Positions 35,880 to 45,029 of a stretch of DNA of 64,000 nucleotides are shown here, piece by piece. Every line of letters begins with the position of its first letter. Positions within the stretch are counted from its first letter, which is position 1. The notes beneath the pieces were generated by a model. It ran no database searches and was not told the DNA's origin. It worked only from the letters and a program-made list of their open reading frames with translations. Source of the DNA: FEN-1219 sp039933105 (GTDB lineage: Bacteria; Pseudomonadota; Gammaproteobacteria; Steroidobacterales; Rariloculaceae); contig JBDTOT010000023.1 in the NCBI GenBank assembly GCA_039933105.1, positions 1 to 64,000 on the forward strand. Reading direction: 5' to 3'. A program made the translations under genes and the position numbers.

Positions 35880-36263
35880 ATGGAACTCGTTTATCTGACG
35901 ATTTTGCTGGCGCTCGTGGAGTACACGATCTTCACCGCGCTCGTGGGCCGCGCGCGCGCAAAGTACGGCATCAAGGCGCCGGCGATGACGGGGCATCCCG
36001 ATTTTGAACGCGTGAATCGTGTCCACATGAACACGCTCGAGAGCCTGATCGTGTTCATCCCGGCGATCTTGATGTTCGCGCACTACATCGACGCGCGTTG
36101 GGCGGCGGGGCTTGGCCTGCTGTTCGTGATCGGGCGTGCGCTGTACGCAGTCGGCTATATAAAGGCGGCCGAGAAACGCGGACTCGGCGCAGGGATCTGC
36201 GGCCTCACGAACATTGCGTTGCTGCTCGGCGCGCTCTTTGGCGTCGTTCGGGCGTTGATGTAA
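35880..36263 (+). CDS. MAPEG family membrane protein
   Basis: The 127-residue protein has four hydrophobic segments and the MAPEG core E-R-V-N-R-V-H-M-N-T-L-E between the first and second. Family members include microsomal glutathione transferases and bacterial homologues of unknown substrate. AAGGGGA precedes ATG 35880. It may be involved in membrane detoxification, which is inference from family. Confidence 0.9.
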   Translation: MELVYLTILLALVEYTIFTALVGRARAKYGIKAPAMTGHPDFERVNRVHMNTLESLIVFIPAILMFAHYIDARWAAGLGLLFVIGRALYAVGYIKAAEKRGLGAGICGLTNIALLLGALFGVVRALM

Positions 36264-36277
36264 CGCGAGCGGAGGAC

Positions 36278-36769
36278 TCAGCCGCCGCCGGTGCCCAAGT
36301 ACGGCAGCAACCGGCCAAACGCCAGCACGCCGAACCAGAACGTCAGCGACAGCACGCCGACCACCTTCGCGAGCGCCGGCGTGGCGTCGTGCGGCCCCAA
36401 GCGCAGGAGCTTCGGCTCGACCGCAAAGAAGTAGAGCAGAAAGTTCAAGCCAGCCGCCACGACCAGAATCATTTTGGCCCAGAACGACCAGTTGCCGGAG
36501 TAGTTGTACGGGTCGCCGAAAAAGAAGCACACGCCGGTAATCAAGTTGATCGAGAAGGCGGCGATCGCCCACGGCATCAGGCTGTGCACGGCCTTCAATG
36601 GAATCGTGCGCTGGAAGCCGATCAAGCGCAGGTCCATCACGAGCAACGCGCCCATCAACACGCATAGGCCGAGGAAGTGCAGCGACTCGAGCGTCGGCCA
36701 GCTCCAGGGGTAGCCCAGGACGAGCTTGTTGAGCCACGTGGTCAGCATCCAGTCATAGATGTGGTGCAT
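36278..36769 (-). CDS. four-helix membrane protein, DUF6644-like, copy 2
   Basis: The 163-residue protein has about four transmembrane helices. It resembles membrane proteins annotated DUF6644, with W-P-T-L-E-S-L-H-F-L-G and M-D-L-R-L-I-G in helix 1-2 and a following P-W-A-I-A-A-F-S-I-N-L-I-T-G. It pairs with a related gene just upstream (gap 12 bases). The two may form a heterodimer. A conserved His (in S-L-H-F-L) in a helix could bind haem, which is a guess. Confidence 0.72.
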   Translation of the reverse strand: MHHIYDWMLTTWLNKLVLGYPWSWPTLESLHFLGLCVLMGALLVMDLRLIGFQRTIPLKAVHSLMPWAIAAFSINLITGVCFFFGDPYNYSGNWSFWAKMILVVAAGLNFLLYFFAVEPKLLRLGPHDATPALAKVVGVLSLTFWFGVLAFGRLLPYLGTGGG

Positions 36770-36781
36770 TTGGCTCGTCTC

Positions 36782-37261
36782 CTAAATGAAAATCATGATG
36801 TAGGCCGTGAGTCGACCTGTCACGATCGCGCAGAGCCAAAAAACGATCCCGATCGCGGCGATGTTGCGAACGCGTGCCGGCGGCTTGCCACCGGGCCACG
36901 TGCTTGCCTTGGCAAGCTCCGGCTGCAGGATGCCGGCGGTCGCGGCGCCGGCGAACACGAGCACGATTTTCGCGATGAACATGAGGTCCGTGGCGAACAT
37001 CGTAGCCTGCGCCACGAACAGCCCCGAGCCCGACAATGTGTTGATGAGGAAGCCGACCCAGGCGACCGGCAGCAGCTTCTGCAGCGACTCGTACGGAATG
37101 CCGTCGAATCGGCCGAGTAGCCGCAGATCCACGATCACGCACAGGCCGACCATGATCGCCATGCCGATGGCGTGGAGCGTGATGACGGTCGGATAGCCTT
37201 CGCTCGACATCCGAACCCATTCGGCGAGCTTGCTCGCCTCTAACCAAGCAAAGAATGCCAC
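36782..37261 (-). CDS. four-helix membrane protein, DUF6644-like, copy 1
   Basis: The protein of about 159 residues parallels its neighbour: Y-P-T-V-I-T-L-H-A-I-G, V-D-L-R-L-L-G, P-V-A-W-V-G-F-L-I-N-T-L-S-G and a last helix. The His lies at the same place as in copy 2. GTG 37261 has GGGGGA seven bases before it; TTG 37276 is a less likely start. It is the first gene of a two-gene unit. Confidence 0.72.
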   Translation of the reverse strand: MAFFAWLEASKLAEWVRMSSEGYPTVITLHAIGMAIMVGLCVIVDLRLLGRFDGIPYESLQKLLPVAWVGFLINTLSGSGLFVAQATMFATDLMFIAKIVLVFAGAATAGILQPELAKASTWPGGKPPARVRNIAAIGIVFWLCAIVTGRLTAYIMIFI

Positions 37262-37388
37262 GCGAAGTTCCCCCAACGATTGAATTCGTTGTTATCCGGT
37301 CAGCGTAGCTGCAACTTGCGGCGGCTGTCCACTCAGGAAGTCCTTATGACAGGGGGTGGCCTGACCATGCCTCGGCTCGCGTGCGCGG

Positions 37389-37418
37389 TTGCCAATGCCG
37401 CGCGGCGTCGCCTATAGT
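37389..37418 (+). promoter_or_regulatory. sigma70-like promoter for the AtoE gene
   Basis: TTGCCA (37389-37394), 18 bases, TATAGT (37413-37418). The predicted transcription start (about 37425) is only a few bases before ATG 37428, so the mRNA may be nearly leaderless. Confidence 0.5.
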
Positions 37419-37427
37419 CGGCCGCCG

Positions 37428-38828
37428 ATGGCCTCTGAACAAAAGAACAACGATTCGGGGCTCGCACGACTCGGTCTAAAGCTCTCGGACTGGTTCGAGA
37501 AGTGGTTTCCCGATGCGTTTGCGCTCGCGCTCGCGGCCGTTGCGATCGTGTTCGTGGCTACGCTATTCGCCGGCTCTTCGCCCTTGGACTCCGCGCAGCG
37601 GTTTGGCGCTGGGTTCTGGGACCTGATCACGTTCACGTTGCAGATGTCGATGATCGTGGTGACGGGCTATGCCGTCGCGACGGCGCCGCCCGTGTATCGC
37701 GTGATCCGCGCTCTCGCCGCGTGGCCCACGACCGGCCCCGGCGCAGCTGCCTACGTCGGTTTGTTCTCGATGCTGACGTCACTCGTCTCGTGGAGTTTCA
37801 GCCTGATCTTCAGCGCGCTGCTCGCGCGCGAAATCGCCCACCGGGTGCGCGGTGCGGACTACAGAGCGATTGGGGCCGCGGCATACCTCGGTGTCGGCAG
37901 TGTGTGGGCGCTCGGCTTGTCGTCATCGGCCGCGTTGATCATGGCGTCGCCGGCGTCGTTGCCTGAGGCGGTCAAGCGAATTAGCGGCGTGCTGCCGCTC
38001 TCGCAGACGCTCGGGCTTTGGCAGAGCCTGTTGATCGCCGCGTCGCTGATTCTCGTATCGATGGCCGTCGCCTTCTACTCGGCCCCGAGTGCGGCGCAAG
38101 CGCGCACGATGCAGGACATGGGCGTCACCTATGCGCCCGCGACGCACGACATCGGCAAGCGCGCGACGCCGGGCGAGTGGCTCGAGTACAGCCCGCTGCT
38201 GACGATCGTGCTGTGCGTGCTCGGCTTCGGTTATCTGCTGCGCGAGGTGCTGGCGAGCGGCCCGGCCGTGTTGCTTCAGCTCGATCATTATCTTTTCCTA
38301 TTCCTCGTGGTCGGCCTGCTGCTGCACTGGCGACCGAAGTCGTTCGTGCAGGCCATCTCGGCGTCCGTCACACCGGTCGGCGGCGTGATGATCCAGTACC
38401 CGATGTACGCCGGTATCGTGCGCATGCTGACCGAGTCCGGCCTTGCGAAGAGCATGTCGGATTTTTTCGTCTCCATCGCGAACCAGCACACGTATCCCGT
38501 GCTCGTCGGCATCTATTCGGCGGTGCTGGGCATCTTCATTCCGTCGGCCGGCGGTAAGTGGCTGATCGAAGCGCCGTACCTGCTGGGTGCCGCGAAAGAT
38601 TTGAACGTGCATCTCGGCTGGGTGGTGCAGACGTACAACGCCACAGAAGCCCTTGCGAATCTGATCCATCCGTTCTGGATGCTGCCGCTCGTCGGTATTC
38701 TCGGGCTCAAGGCCCGCGACATCGTCGGCTACTCGATGCTGCAGTTCGTCGTGCACGTCCCGATCGTGCTGCTGCTCGTCTGGTTGCTGAACTACACGCT
38801 GCAATACGTGGCGCCGGTGCTGCCGTAG
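37428..38828 (+). CDS. atoE: short-chain fatty acid transporter, AtoE family
   Basis: The 466-residue inner-membrane protein has about 11 hydrophobic segments. AtoE-type landmarks are the N-terminal W-F-E-K-W-F-P-D-A-F, S-L-V-S-W-S-F-S-L-I-F in the third block, and late F-I-P-S-A-G-G-K-W. It should import short-chain acids such as acetoacetate or propionate. No ribosome site is seen upstream of the ATG; the promoter lies so close that leaderless translation is likely. The next membrane gene starts five bases downstream. Confidence 0.9.
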   Translation: MASEQKNNDSGLARLGLKLSDWFEKWFPDAFALALAAVAIVFVATLFAGSSPLDSAQRFGAGFWDLITFTLQMSMIVVTGYAVATAPPVYRVIRALAAWPTTGPGAAAYVGLFSMLTSLVSWSFSLIFSALLAREIAHRVRGADYRAIGAAAYLGVGSVWALGLSSSAALIMASPASLPEAVKRISGVLPLSQTLGLWQSLLIAASLILVSMAVAFYSAPSAAQARTMQDMGVTYAPATHDIGKRATPGEWLEYSPLLTIVLCVLGFGYLLREVLASGPAVLLQLDHYLFLFLVVGLLLHWRPKSFVQAISASVTPVGGVMIQYPMYAGIVRMLTESGLAKSMSDFFVSIANQHTYPVLVGIYSAVLGIFIPSAGGKWLIEAPYLLGAAKDLNVHLGWVVQTYNATEALANLIHPFWMLPLVGILGLKARDIVGYSMLQFVVHVPIVLLLVWLLNYTLQYVAPVLP

Positions 38829-38833
38829 CGGCC

Positions 38834-39505
38834 ATGCCGGGGTTCTCGTCGCCGCACGACCGTTGGTTCTACAGCGGTATGGCGACGTTGCTCGCCGGCG
38901 TAATTGTCGCGGGCTTCGTGCCGACGTTTTTTGCTCGCGGCGCGTACCCCGAGTTGCCGCCGCTGCCGATACCCGCGTTGCTGCACGGTGTCGCGGGCAC
39001 ACTGTGGCTGATGCTGTTCGTGGCGCAAGCTTGGCTCGTAACCGCCGAGAGGCGCGACTGGCATCGGCGACTCGGCGCGTGCGGTGCCGTCCTCGGCATG
39101 TTGTTCGTATCGAGCGCCGCGCGCGTTATCGCAAACGTCGAAAGCAGTCATTCCTATGACTCGCTGGGCACACTCTTTGCGCACGTGTATGCGAACGGAG
39201 CGCCGACAGCGGCGTTCGGCGTGCTGGTTGCCGCGGGTATAGCGCAGCGCCGCGTGGCGGCCCGTCACAAGCGCTTCATGCTGCTGGCGGCCATCGCATT
39301 GCTGCCGCCAGGCACGGGCCGCTTGTTCGGCCATTTCGGCTTGTCGTTCTTGAACGTGCCCGTGTACTTGTGCGTGCTGTTCTTCAACGCACTGTACGAC
39401 GCGTTCGTCCATCGGCGCGTGCATCCGGTGTCGTGGATCGGAGGCGCAGCGCTGGCGGCGATCGAGATCAGCACCGACGCGTGGCTCCACGCAGTCGGTT
39501 CGTAG
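38834..39505 (+). CDS. multi-pass membrane protein, paralogue of the gene at 6777
   Basis: The 223-residue protein has about six hydrophobic segments and shares G-F-x-P-T-F-F and L-H-G-V-A-G-T-x-W with the gene at 6777. It starts five bases after atoE, so co-expression is likely. The family and function are unknown to me. Confidence 0.75.
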   Translation: MPGFSSPHDRWFYSGMATLLAGVIVAGFVPTFFARGAYPELPPLPIPALLHGVAGTLWLMLFVAQAWLVTAERRDWHRRLGACGAVLGMLFVSSAARVIANVESSHSYDSLGTLFAHVYANGAPTAAFGVLVAAGIAQRRVAARHKRFMLLAAIALLPPGTGRLFGHFGLSFLNVPVYLCVLFFNALYDAFVHRRVHPVSWIGGAALAAIEISTDAWLHAVGS

Positions 39506-39512
39506 TCGCGCG

Positions 39513-40352
39513 TCAGCGTGCCGCCGGCTGGCAGCGCCATGTCGCGGCGCCATCGCGATCCAGTTCCTTCGCGAGCCAGGGCAACGCTACTGCAAGCTCG
39601 TCGTCGAGCTGCCATGGCGGGTTTACGACGAACATGCTGCTGCCGAACAAGCCGCCGTCTCGCGTCTCGCCCGCTACGCAAAGCTCGTACGTCGACAGCG
39701 GCGCGAGCCCAGTGGCACGCAGCGCGCGCTCGAACTTGTCCGCCGCGCGCCGGTCGATGATCGGGTGCCAGATTGCGATCACGCCGGTCGCGAAGCGTTG
39801 ATGCGCTTGCACAATGGCGTTCACGACGTCGCGCGCCTCCTCGGTGCGTTCGTACGACGGATCGATCAACAGCAGCCCACGTCGTTCCAGCGGCGGTACC
39901 AACGCGACGCAGCCCTTGAGCCCGTCCTCGCGTAGCACTTTGACGTTGCGAACTCGAGCGAAATCGTGCGCGAGCTTCCGATGCTCCGCCGGGTGTAACT
40001 CGAACAGGTGCAGGCGATCGTCGGCGCGCAGACTCTCGTGCGCGAGCCAGGGCGATCCTGGATAGCGGCGTAGCGGTCCCTCGCCGTTGTAGCGGTAAGC
40101 GAGCTCCAGCAGCCGCGCCACGGCGGGCGGTGCGTCGGGCGCCAACCAGATGCGGCCGATGCCGCCGGCATGCTCGCGGTTGCGTTGCGCTTGCGGCGCG
40201 TTCATGTCGTAGCCGCCCGCGCCCGCATGCGTGTCGATATAGCACAGCGGTTTGTCCTTCGCGACGAGCCGCGCAACGATCGCGGTCAACACCGTGTGCT
40301 TCAGCACGTCGGCGTGATTGCCCGCGTGAAATCCGTGCAGATAACTCAGCAT
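39513..40352 (-). CDS. rlmJ: 23S rRNA (adenine2030-N6)-methyltransferase RlmJ
   Basis: The 279-residue protein has the RlmJ N-terminus L-H-G-F-H-A-G-N-H-A-D-V-L-K-H, the SAM site D-T-H-A-G-A-G-G-Y, and the catalytic motif D-P-S-Y (usually D-P-P-Y) followed by E-R. It methylates A2030 of 23S rRNA. Its stop lies seven bases from the convergent membrane gene stop. Confidence 0.95.
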   Translation of the reverse strand: MLSYLHGFHAGNHADVLKHTVLTAIVARLVAKDKPLCYIDTHAGAGGYDMNAPQAQRNREHAGGIGRIWLAPDAPPAVARLLELAYRYNGEGPLRRYPGSPWLAHESLRADDRLHLFELHPAEHRKLAHDFARVRNVKVLREDGLKGCVALVPPLERRGLLLIDPSYERTEEARDVVNAIVQAHQRFATGVIAIWHPIIDRRAADKFERALRATGLAPLSTYELCVAGETRDGGLFGSSMFVVNPPWQLDDELAVALPWLAKELDRDGAATWRCQPAAR

Positions 40353-40470
40353 GCGTGGCGACGAAGAGGCGTTGATGTCGCGCGAGATACTGACATTCGC
40401 GCCGCGCGGACGCCACGACGTAACGCCGAGAGATTGTCCGGACGCCCGGGCGGCGATGGGTGCGGGCCGA

Positions 40471-40479
40471 TGCTATAGT
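40471..40479 (+). promoter_or_regulatory. extended -10 promoter for prpD-prpB
   Basis: TG-C-TATAGT fits the extended -10 consensus; no good -35 box is seen. The start point would be about 28 bases before ATG 40514. Confidence 0.4.
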
Positions 40480-40513
40480 GACAGCACTTCACTGCCACGT
40501 TGAGCTTTCGACA

Positions 40514-41971
40514 ATGAGCTACATCGGTGGCCGCGACGCCGAGCGGCCTGCCCCGGACCGCCTTCTTACCGACATCGCGGATTACGTCCTTCACGCTCCC
40601 ACTGACAGCGCGGAAGCGCGACGCATTGCGCGTTACTGCCTTATGGATACGCTGGGCTGCGGAATGCTGGCCCTCGGTTACCCGGCCTGCACGAAGCTGC
40701 TCGGCCCTGTGGTACCCGGTGCGGACATGAAAGGCGGCGCGCGCGTGCCGGGCACCGGGTACGAGCTCGACCCCGTGATGGCCGCGTTCAACATCGGGGC
40801 ACTCGTTCGCTGGCTCGATTTCAACGACACGTGGCTCGCGGCCGAGTGGGGCCACCCCTCCGACAACTTGGGCGCAATCCTCGCCGTCGCCGACTATCTC
40901 GGCCGGAAGCGCGTCGCGGCCGGGCAGCACGCGTTGAAGATGGCCGACGTGTTGACGGCCATGATCAAGGCGCACGAGATCCAAGGCGTGCTCGCGCTCA
41001 ATCACAGTTTCAACCGCGTGGGCCTCGACCACGTGCTGCTCGTGCGTGTGGCGAGCACCGCAGTGGCAACACAAATGCTGGGCGGCAGTCGTGAGGAGGT
41101 GGTGAACGCCGTCTCGAACGCGTGGCTCGATGGCGGTGCGCTGCGCACCTATCGGCACGCGCCGAATACCGGCTCGCGCAAGAGCTGGGCCGCGGGCGAT
41201 GCGACGAGCCGCGGCGTTCGGCACGCGCTGTTCGCTTTGGCGGGGGAGATGGGTTATCCGTCGGCCCTGACCGCGAAGGCGTGGGGTTTTCAGGACGTGC
41301 TGTTCAAAGGCCAGTCGATCGCGCTCGAGCGGCCGCTCACCTCATACGTCATGGAGAACGTGCTTTTCAAAATCTCCTTCCCGGCCGAATTCCACGCGCA
41401 GACTGCGGTCGAGGCGGCGCTGAAGCTGCACGAGAGCGTAGCGGGGCGGCTCGATCGCGTATCCAAAGTGCTGATCGAGACTCAGGAGGCCGGCGTGCGA
41501 ATCATCGACAAGACCGGACCGCTTGCAAACCCGGCCGATCGGGATCATTGCCTCCAATACATGGTGGCCGTGCCGCTGATCTTCGGACGGCTCACGGCGG
41601 ACGACTACGAAGACGACGTCGCGTGCGATCCGCGCATCGACGCGCTGCGCGCGAAGATGGTCGTGGTGGAAAACAAAACGTTCAGCAGCGACTACCTCGA
41701 TCCCGACAAACGCGCGATCGGCAACGCCATTCAAGTGGAGTTCGCCGATGGTACGAAGACGGAGCGAATTGCGGTCGACTATCCAATCGGTCATCGCCGC
41801 CGCCGTGACGAAGGCATTCCGAAGCTGGTAGAAAAATTCGAGCTGAGTCTCGCGACGCGGTTCACGCCGGAGCGGGCCGCAGGGATTCTGCTTGCGTGCG
41901 CCGACCAGCAGCGTTTCGAGGCGTTACCGGTGTCCGATTTCATGGCGCTTTGGGTGCAAAACCACGCATGA
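40514..41971 (+). CDS. prpD: 2-methylcitrate dehydratase PrpD
   Basis: The 485-residue MmgE/PrpD family enzyme matches PrpD in length and landmarks: L-M-D-T-L-G-C-G, L-V-R-W-L-D-F-N-D-T-W, G-H-P-S-D-N-L-G and K-S-W-A-A-G-D-A. It dehydrates 2-methylcitrate in propionate breakdown. It overlaps prpB by the ATGA junction. prpC is not in the window, so the citrate-synthase step must be coded elsewhere. No signal peptide; contrast the exported paralogue at 51522. Confidence 0.93.
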   Translation: MSYIGGRDAERPAPDRLLTDIADYVLHAPTDSAEARRIARYCLMDTLGCGMLALGYPACTKLLGPVVPGADMKGGARVPGTGYELDPVMAAFNIGALVRWLDFNDTWLAAEWGHPSDNLGAILAVADYLGRKRVAAGQHALKMADVLTAMIKAHEIQGVLALNHSFNRVGLDHVLLVRVASTAVATQMLGGSREEVVNAVSNAWLDGGALRTYRHAPNTGSRKSWAAGDATSRGVRHALFALAGEMGYPSALTAKAWGFQDVLFKGQSIALERPLTSYVMENVLFKISFPAEFHAQTAVEAALKLHESVAGRLDRVSKVLIETQEAGVRIIDKTGPLANPADRDHCLQYMVAVPLIFGRLTADDYEDDVACDPRIDALRAKMVVVENKTFSSDYLDPDKRAIGNAIQVEFADGTKTERIAVDYPIGHRRRRDEGIPKLVEKFELSLATRFTPERAAGILLACADQQRFEALPVSDFMALWVQNHA

Positions 41972-42870
41972 GCCAAGGTAAGAAATTTCGCGCGGCGGTT
42001 GCACGTCACGCGCCGCTCCAGATTCCGGGCGCCATCAACGCGTACTCCGCATTGCTCGCGGAGCGCGCCGGGTTCAAGGCGCTCTACCTCTCCGGCGCAG
42101 GCGTCGCAAATGCCTCGTTCGGGTTGCCGGACTTGGGCGTCACTGCGCTCGGGGATGTGATCGAGGACGCGCGCAGGATCACGGCTGCCACTGATCTGCC
42201 GCTGCTCGTGGACGTCGATACGGGTTTTGGCAGTGCGTTCAACATTGCGAGAACCGTGCGCGAGATGGAACGCGCCGGCGTCGCGGCGATCCACATCGAA
42301 GACCAGGAGCAGGCGAAGCGCTGCGGCCACCGGCCGAACAAAGCGACGGTGTCGACTGCCGAGATGTGCGATCGCCTCAAGGCCGCCGTCGATGCGCGTC
42401 GCGACGCGAAGTTCGTGATCATGGCGCGGACCGACGCGTTAGCGCGCGAAGGCCGAAAAGCCGCGCTCGAGCGCACGGCTGCTTACGTCGAGGCCGGCGC
42501 GGACATGATCTTCGCAGAAGCGCTCTACACGCTCGAGGACTATGCGGCCTTCACGCGCGCGATCCACGTACCAGTGCTCGCGAATCTCACGGAGTTCGGA
42601 TTGACGCCGTACTTCAGCGTGGCCGAGCTCGCGCGGGCCGGTATCAAGATGGTGCTGTATCCGCTCACGGCGTTTCGCGCGATGAGCCGCGCAGCGGAAC
42701 TTGTCTACACCGCGGTGCGCGAGCACGGAACGCAGCGCGAAGTGCTCGATATTCTGCAAACACGCGAAGAGCTCTACGCCGTGCTGAAGTACTACGACTT
42801 CGAGCGCAAGCTCGACGAGCTATACGCGAAGACGGCCACGAAGCCGCGCCGCGCGCGCAAGAAGCGCTAA
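41968..42870 (+). CDS. prpB: methylisocitrate lyase PrpB
   Basis: The 300-residue lyase has the isocitrate lyase/PEP mutase hallmarks: Y-L-S-G-A-G-V-A-N, V-D-V-D-T-G-F-G and the catalytic loop K-R-C-G-H-R. It splits 2-methylisocitrate into pyruvate and succinate. ATG overlaps the prpD stop (ATGA). The C-terminal tail is basic (R-R-A-R-K-K-R). Confidence 0.94.
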   Translation: MSQGKKFRAAVARHAPLQIPGAINAYSALLAERAGFKALYLSGAGVANASFGLPDLGVTALGDVIEDARRITAATDLPLLVDVDTGFGSAFNIARTVREMERAGVAAIHIEDQEQAKRCGHRPNKATVSTAEMCDRLKAAVDARRDAKFVIMARTDALAREGRKAALERTAAYVEAGADMIFAEALYTLEDYAAFTRAIHVPVLANLTEFGLTPYFSVAELARAGIKMVLYPLTAFRAMSRAAELVYTAVREHGTQREVLDILQTREELYAVLKYYDFERKLDELYAKTATKPRRARKKR

Positions 42871-42889
42871 CGGATCAAGAAGGCGTTTG

Positions 42890-44854
42890 TCAGCCGCCGC
42901 GGCGGGTGGCGGACTTGCGGCGATCGCTCGGCGGCGCACTCGAATCGTCGATCAGCTCCAGCGGCGCATCCGGACCGAGATTGAACAAGTCCATGAGGTC
43001 GTCCTCCGGCGGCGCGGCCTGCGGCGGCGTGCTGGCTTCGGGCGCGAAGGCTTCCGACTCTTCACTCTCACCGCTGGAGGAGGCGAGCGCCGCGCTCAGG
43101 AAGTCGAGATCCGCTTCACCGAACAGTGTCTCGGCCATCGAGTCGCTGACGTCGTCGATCGACTTGGCCATCGAGATCGCGCGCATCGTCTGCGTTTGAT
43201 GTAGCTGATCGGAATCCTCTTCCATGTCTGCTGCGGGTACCGGCGGCGGCGCACTCGGCAGCGGCGCCTTCGGCTCCAGCAAGCGGCGAAACGGTGGGAG
43301 CGGCGCGGTGGCTTCGGCACGTGGGGGCGGCGGCGTGGCGCGGCGCGGCGCCGGCGCCGCGGTGGCGCGGGCGGCGGCCGGGGGCGTCACGATCGTCTTG
43401 GCGACGGGCGCAGCCGGCAGCGGAGCGCGTGTGCGCGGCACGATGTCTTCGACGGCGTCCGTCAGCACGGGGAAGTCGAAGCTCGAAACGTCGGGAATGT
43501 CGGTCGCAGTTGCGTCGAAATCGGGCAAGGCCGGCCGCGGTGCAGCGGGTTTCGTGAGCGCCGCGTTCTGCGGCGGCGCGATCGCGGCCGTTGGCGTCGG
43601 AGCGGGCCGCGGAGCTGCCATCGGCGCCGTCTGCATGACCACGGGTGGCGGCACCGGTGAGGCGGCCACCACCGGCGCGGGTGCCGGCGGGGGCGTCATG
43701 GGAACGGCTACAGTTGCGGTGGGCGGAGCGGCCTGGGCGACCGGTGCAACGGGTTGTGCCACCACGGGAGCGGGCGCCATTGCCACGGGCGCGGCGGCGG
43801 TCGGGTCAGTCGCGGTGGACGGCTGCGGAGCCGGTGTTGCCAGCGGCGCTGGCGCCACAGGTAAGTCTGCAGCTCGCGGCGCGGCGGACGCGGTTTTCGG
43901 AGCGGTCACGACCGTGGCGGTTTTCACAGGCGTGATGTCGATCGCGACGGACGCGATCGTAACGGTGTTTGTCTTGGTAACCGCAACGGGCGGGACGGGG
44001 GCTTCCGCTGGCGTTGCCTGCGGTGTGGGCGGTGCCACGACTTCTTCGTCGCCGAACATGTCGACGGCGACTTGTGTGATGAGCTCGGGAGTCAGCGCGA
44101 GCGTGTTCGTAGCGGCTGCCGCGGTGAGCGCAGCTTCACACAACGTGTTAGCGAGCCGAGCGACGCCGCCCGTCACGCGATACACCGCGGCCGCCGCACC
44201 CGGTGCAAACAGTTTGTCGAAGGTGCCGCCGACCCGGGTGACGCGGTGACGCAGATACTCGGTGAGCTCCGCGGCCGAAAACGGCTCTAGGCGTTGGCGT
44301 AGTCGAATCCGCTGACGCAGCGATTCCAGCGACGGCGAGCCGAGGAATCCGGCCAAACCTTGATGTCCGAGCAGTACGACGTTGGCGCCTGGGCTGCCGC
44401 TCGCGTCGGCGCCAGTCACCGCGTCCAGTGCGCGCAGCACTTCCGGCGCGAGCTCTTCCGTGCGCTCGGCGACGACGAATACGCGCGTGTCCGTCGCGCT
44501 CATCTCTTCCAGATACTGGCGCCACATCTGCACTCGCTCGATGCGCGATGCGCGATGCGCGTTGATGCCGAGTTCGACGAGCAACAGCTCGAGCATTTCA
44601 TTGGCGTTGGTGGGCATCGAGCTCAGCCGGGCCAGCGCTAAGCGCGTGCTGATCGAACGGATGGCTGCGAGGGCAAGCGTGGTCTTGCCGATGCCCGGAG
44701 GGCCGGAGAATGTGGCGACCGAATCCGACGCAGCGAGCGCGAGCTTGGCCTTGTCGATGATCGTGCTCTGGCGAGTACCGCGAAAGACGTCGACCTCCTG
44801 CGCTATGCCGGTGTCGAACGGTCGTCCTCGCAAGCCGAAATGAGCTTCGTACAT
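42890..44854 (-). CDS. ExeA-like AAA ATPase with long Pro/Ala-rich linker
   Basis: The 654-residue protein starts Y-E-A-H-F-G-L-R-G-R-P-F, as in ExeA/GspA ATPases of general secretion. Walker A is G-P-P-G-I-G-K-T-T-L-A-L. The Walker B region reads V-F-V-V-A-E-R-T-E-E-L, where the usual Asp is Ala, so hydrolysis may be weak. A Pro/Ala/Val-rich low-complexity region (about residues 290-540) and an acidic C-terminal part follow. No type II secretion genes are nearby. ATG 44854 faces the def promoter. Confidence 0.83.
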   Translation of the reverse strand: MYEAHFGLRGRPFDTGIAQEVDVFRGTRQSTIIDKAKLALAASDSVATFSGPPGIGKTTLALAAIRSISTRLALARLSSMPTNANEMLELLLVELGINAHRASRIERVQMWRQYLEEMSATDTRVFVVAERTEELAPEVLRALDAVTGADASGSPGANVVLLGHQGLAGFLGSPSLESLRQRIRLRQRLEPFSAAELTEYLRHRVTRVGGTFDKLFAPGAAAAVYRVTGGVARLANTLCEAALTAAAATNTLALTPELITQVAVDMFGDEEVVAPPTPQATPAEAPVPPVAVTKTNTVTIASVAIDITPVKTATVVTAPKTASAAPRAADLPVAPAPLATPAPQPSTATDPTAAAPVAMAPAPVVAQPVAPVAQAAPPTATVAVPMTPPPAPAPVVAASPVPPPVVMQTAPMAAPRPAPTPTAAIAPPQNAALTKPAAPRPALPDFDATATDIPDVSSFDFPVLTDAVEDIVPRTRAPLPAAPVAKTIVTPPAAARATAAPAPRRATPPPPRAEATAPLPPFRRLLEPKAPLPSAPPPVPAADMEEDSDQLHQTQTMRAISMAKSIDDVSDSMAETLFGEADLDFLSAALASSSGESEESEAFAPEASTPPQAAPPEDDLMDLFNLGPDAPLELIDDSSAPPSDRRKSATRRGG

Positions 44855-44960
44855 CGCGACGCTAGCCCCACGAAAACCCCAAGTTGACCGGTAGTCTGCC
44901 GGGCCGAAGAGGCCATTTCGTGAAACCAGGTCACAACTTATGCAAAACCCCGTACCCGTA

Positions 44961-44988
44961 TTCCAGGCGCGAACGGGTCCTATATAGT
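44961..44988 (+). promoter_or_regulatory. possible sigma70 promoter for def
   Basis: TTCCAG (44961-44966), 16 bases, TATAGT (44983-44988) within TATATAGT. It lies 41 bases before the def ATG, in the divergent ATPase-def gap. Confidence 0.38.
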
Positions 44989-45029
44989 GCGGGGGAGGCG
45001 GCGCGTCAGGCCGCAGGAGCGCGGGCCGC

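Noticed and set aside
43224..44249. Gly/Ala-rich open frame of 341 codons
   Set aside because: It is the antisense of the Pro/Ala linker of the ExeA-like ATPase.
42890..44854. Type II secretion locus
   Set aside because: The ExeA-like ATPase is the only related gene, and its Walker B site looks degenerate.
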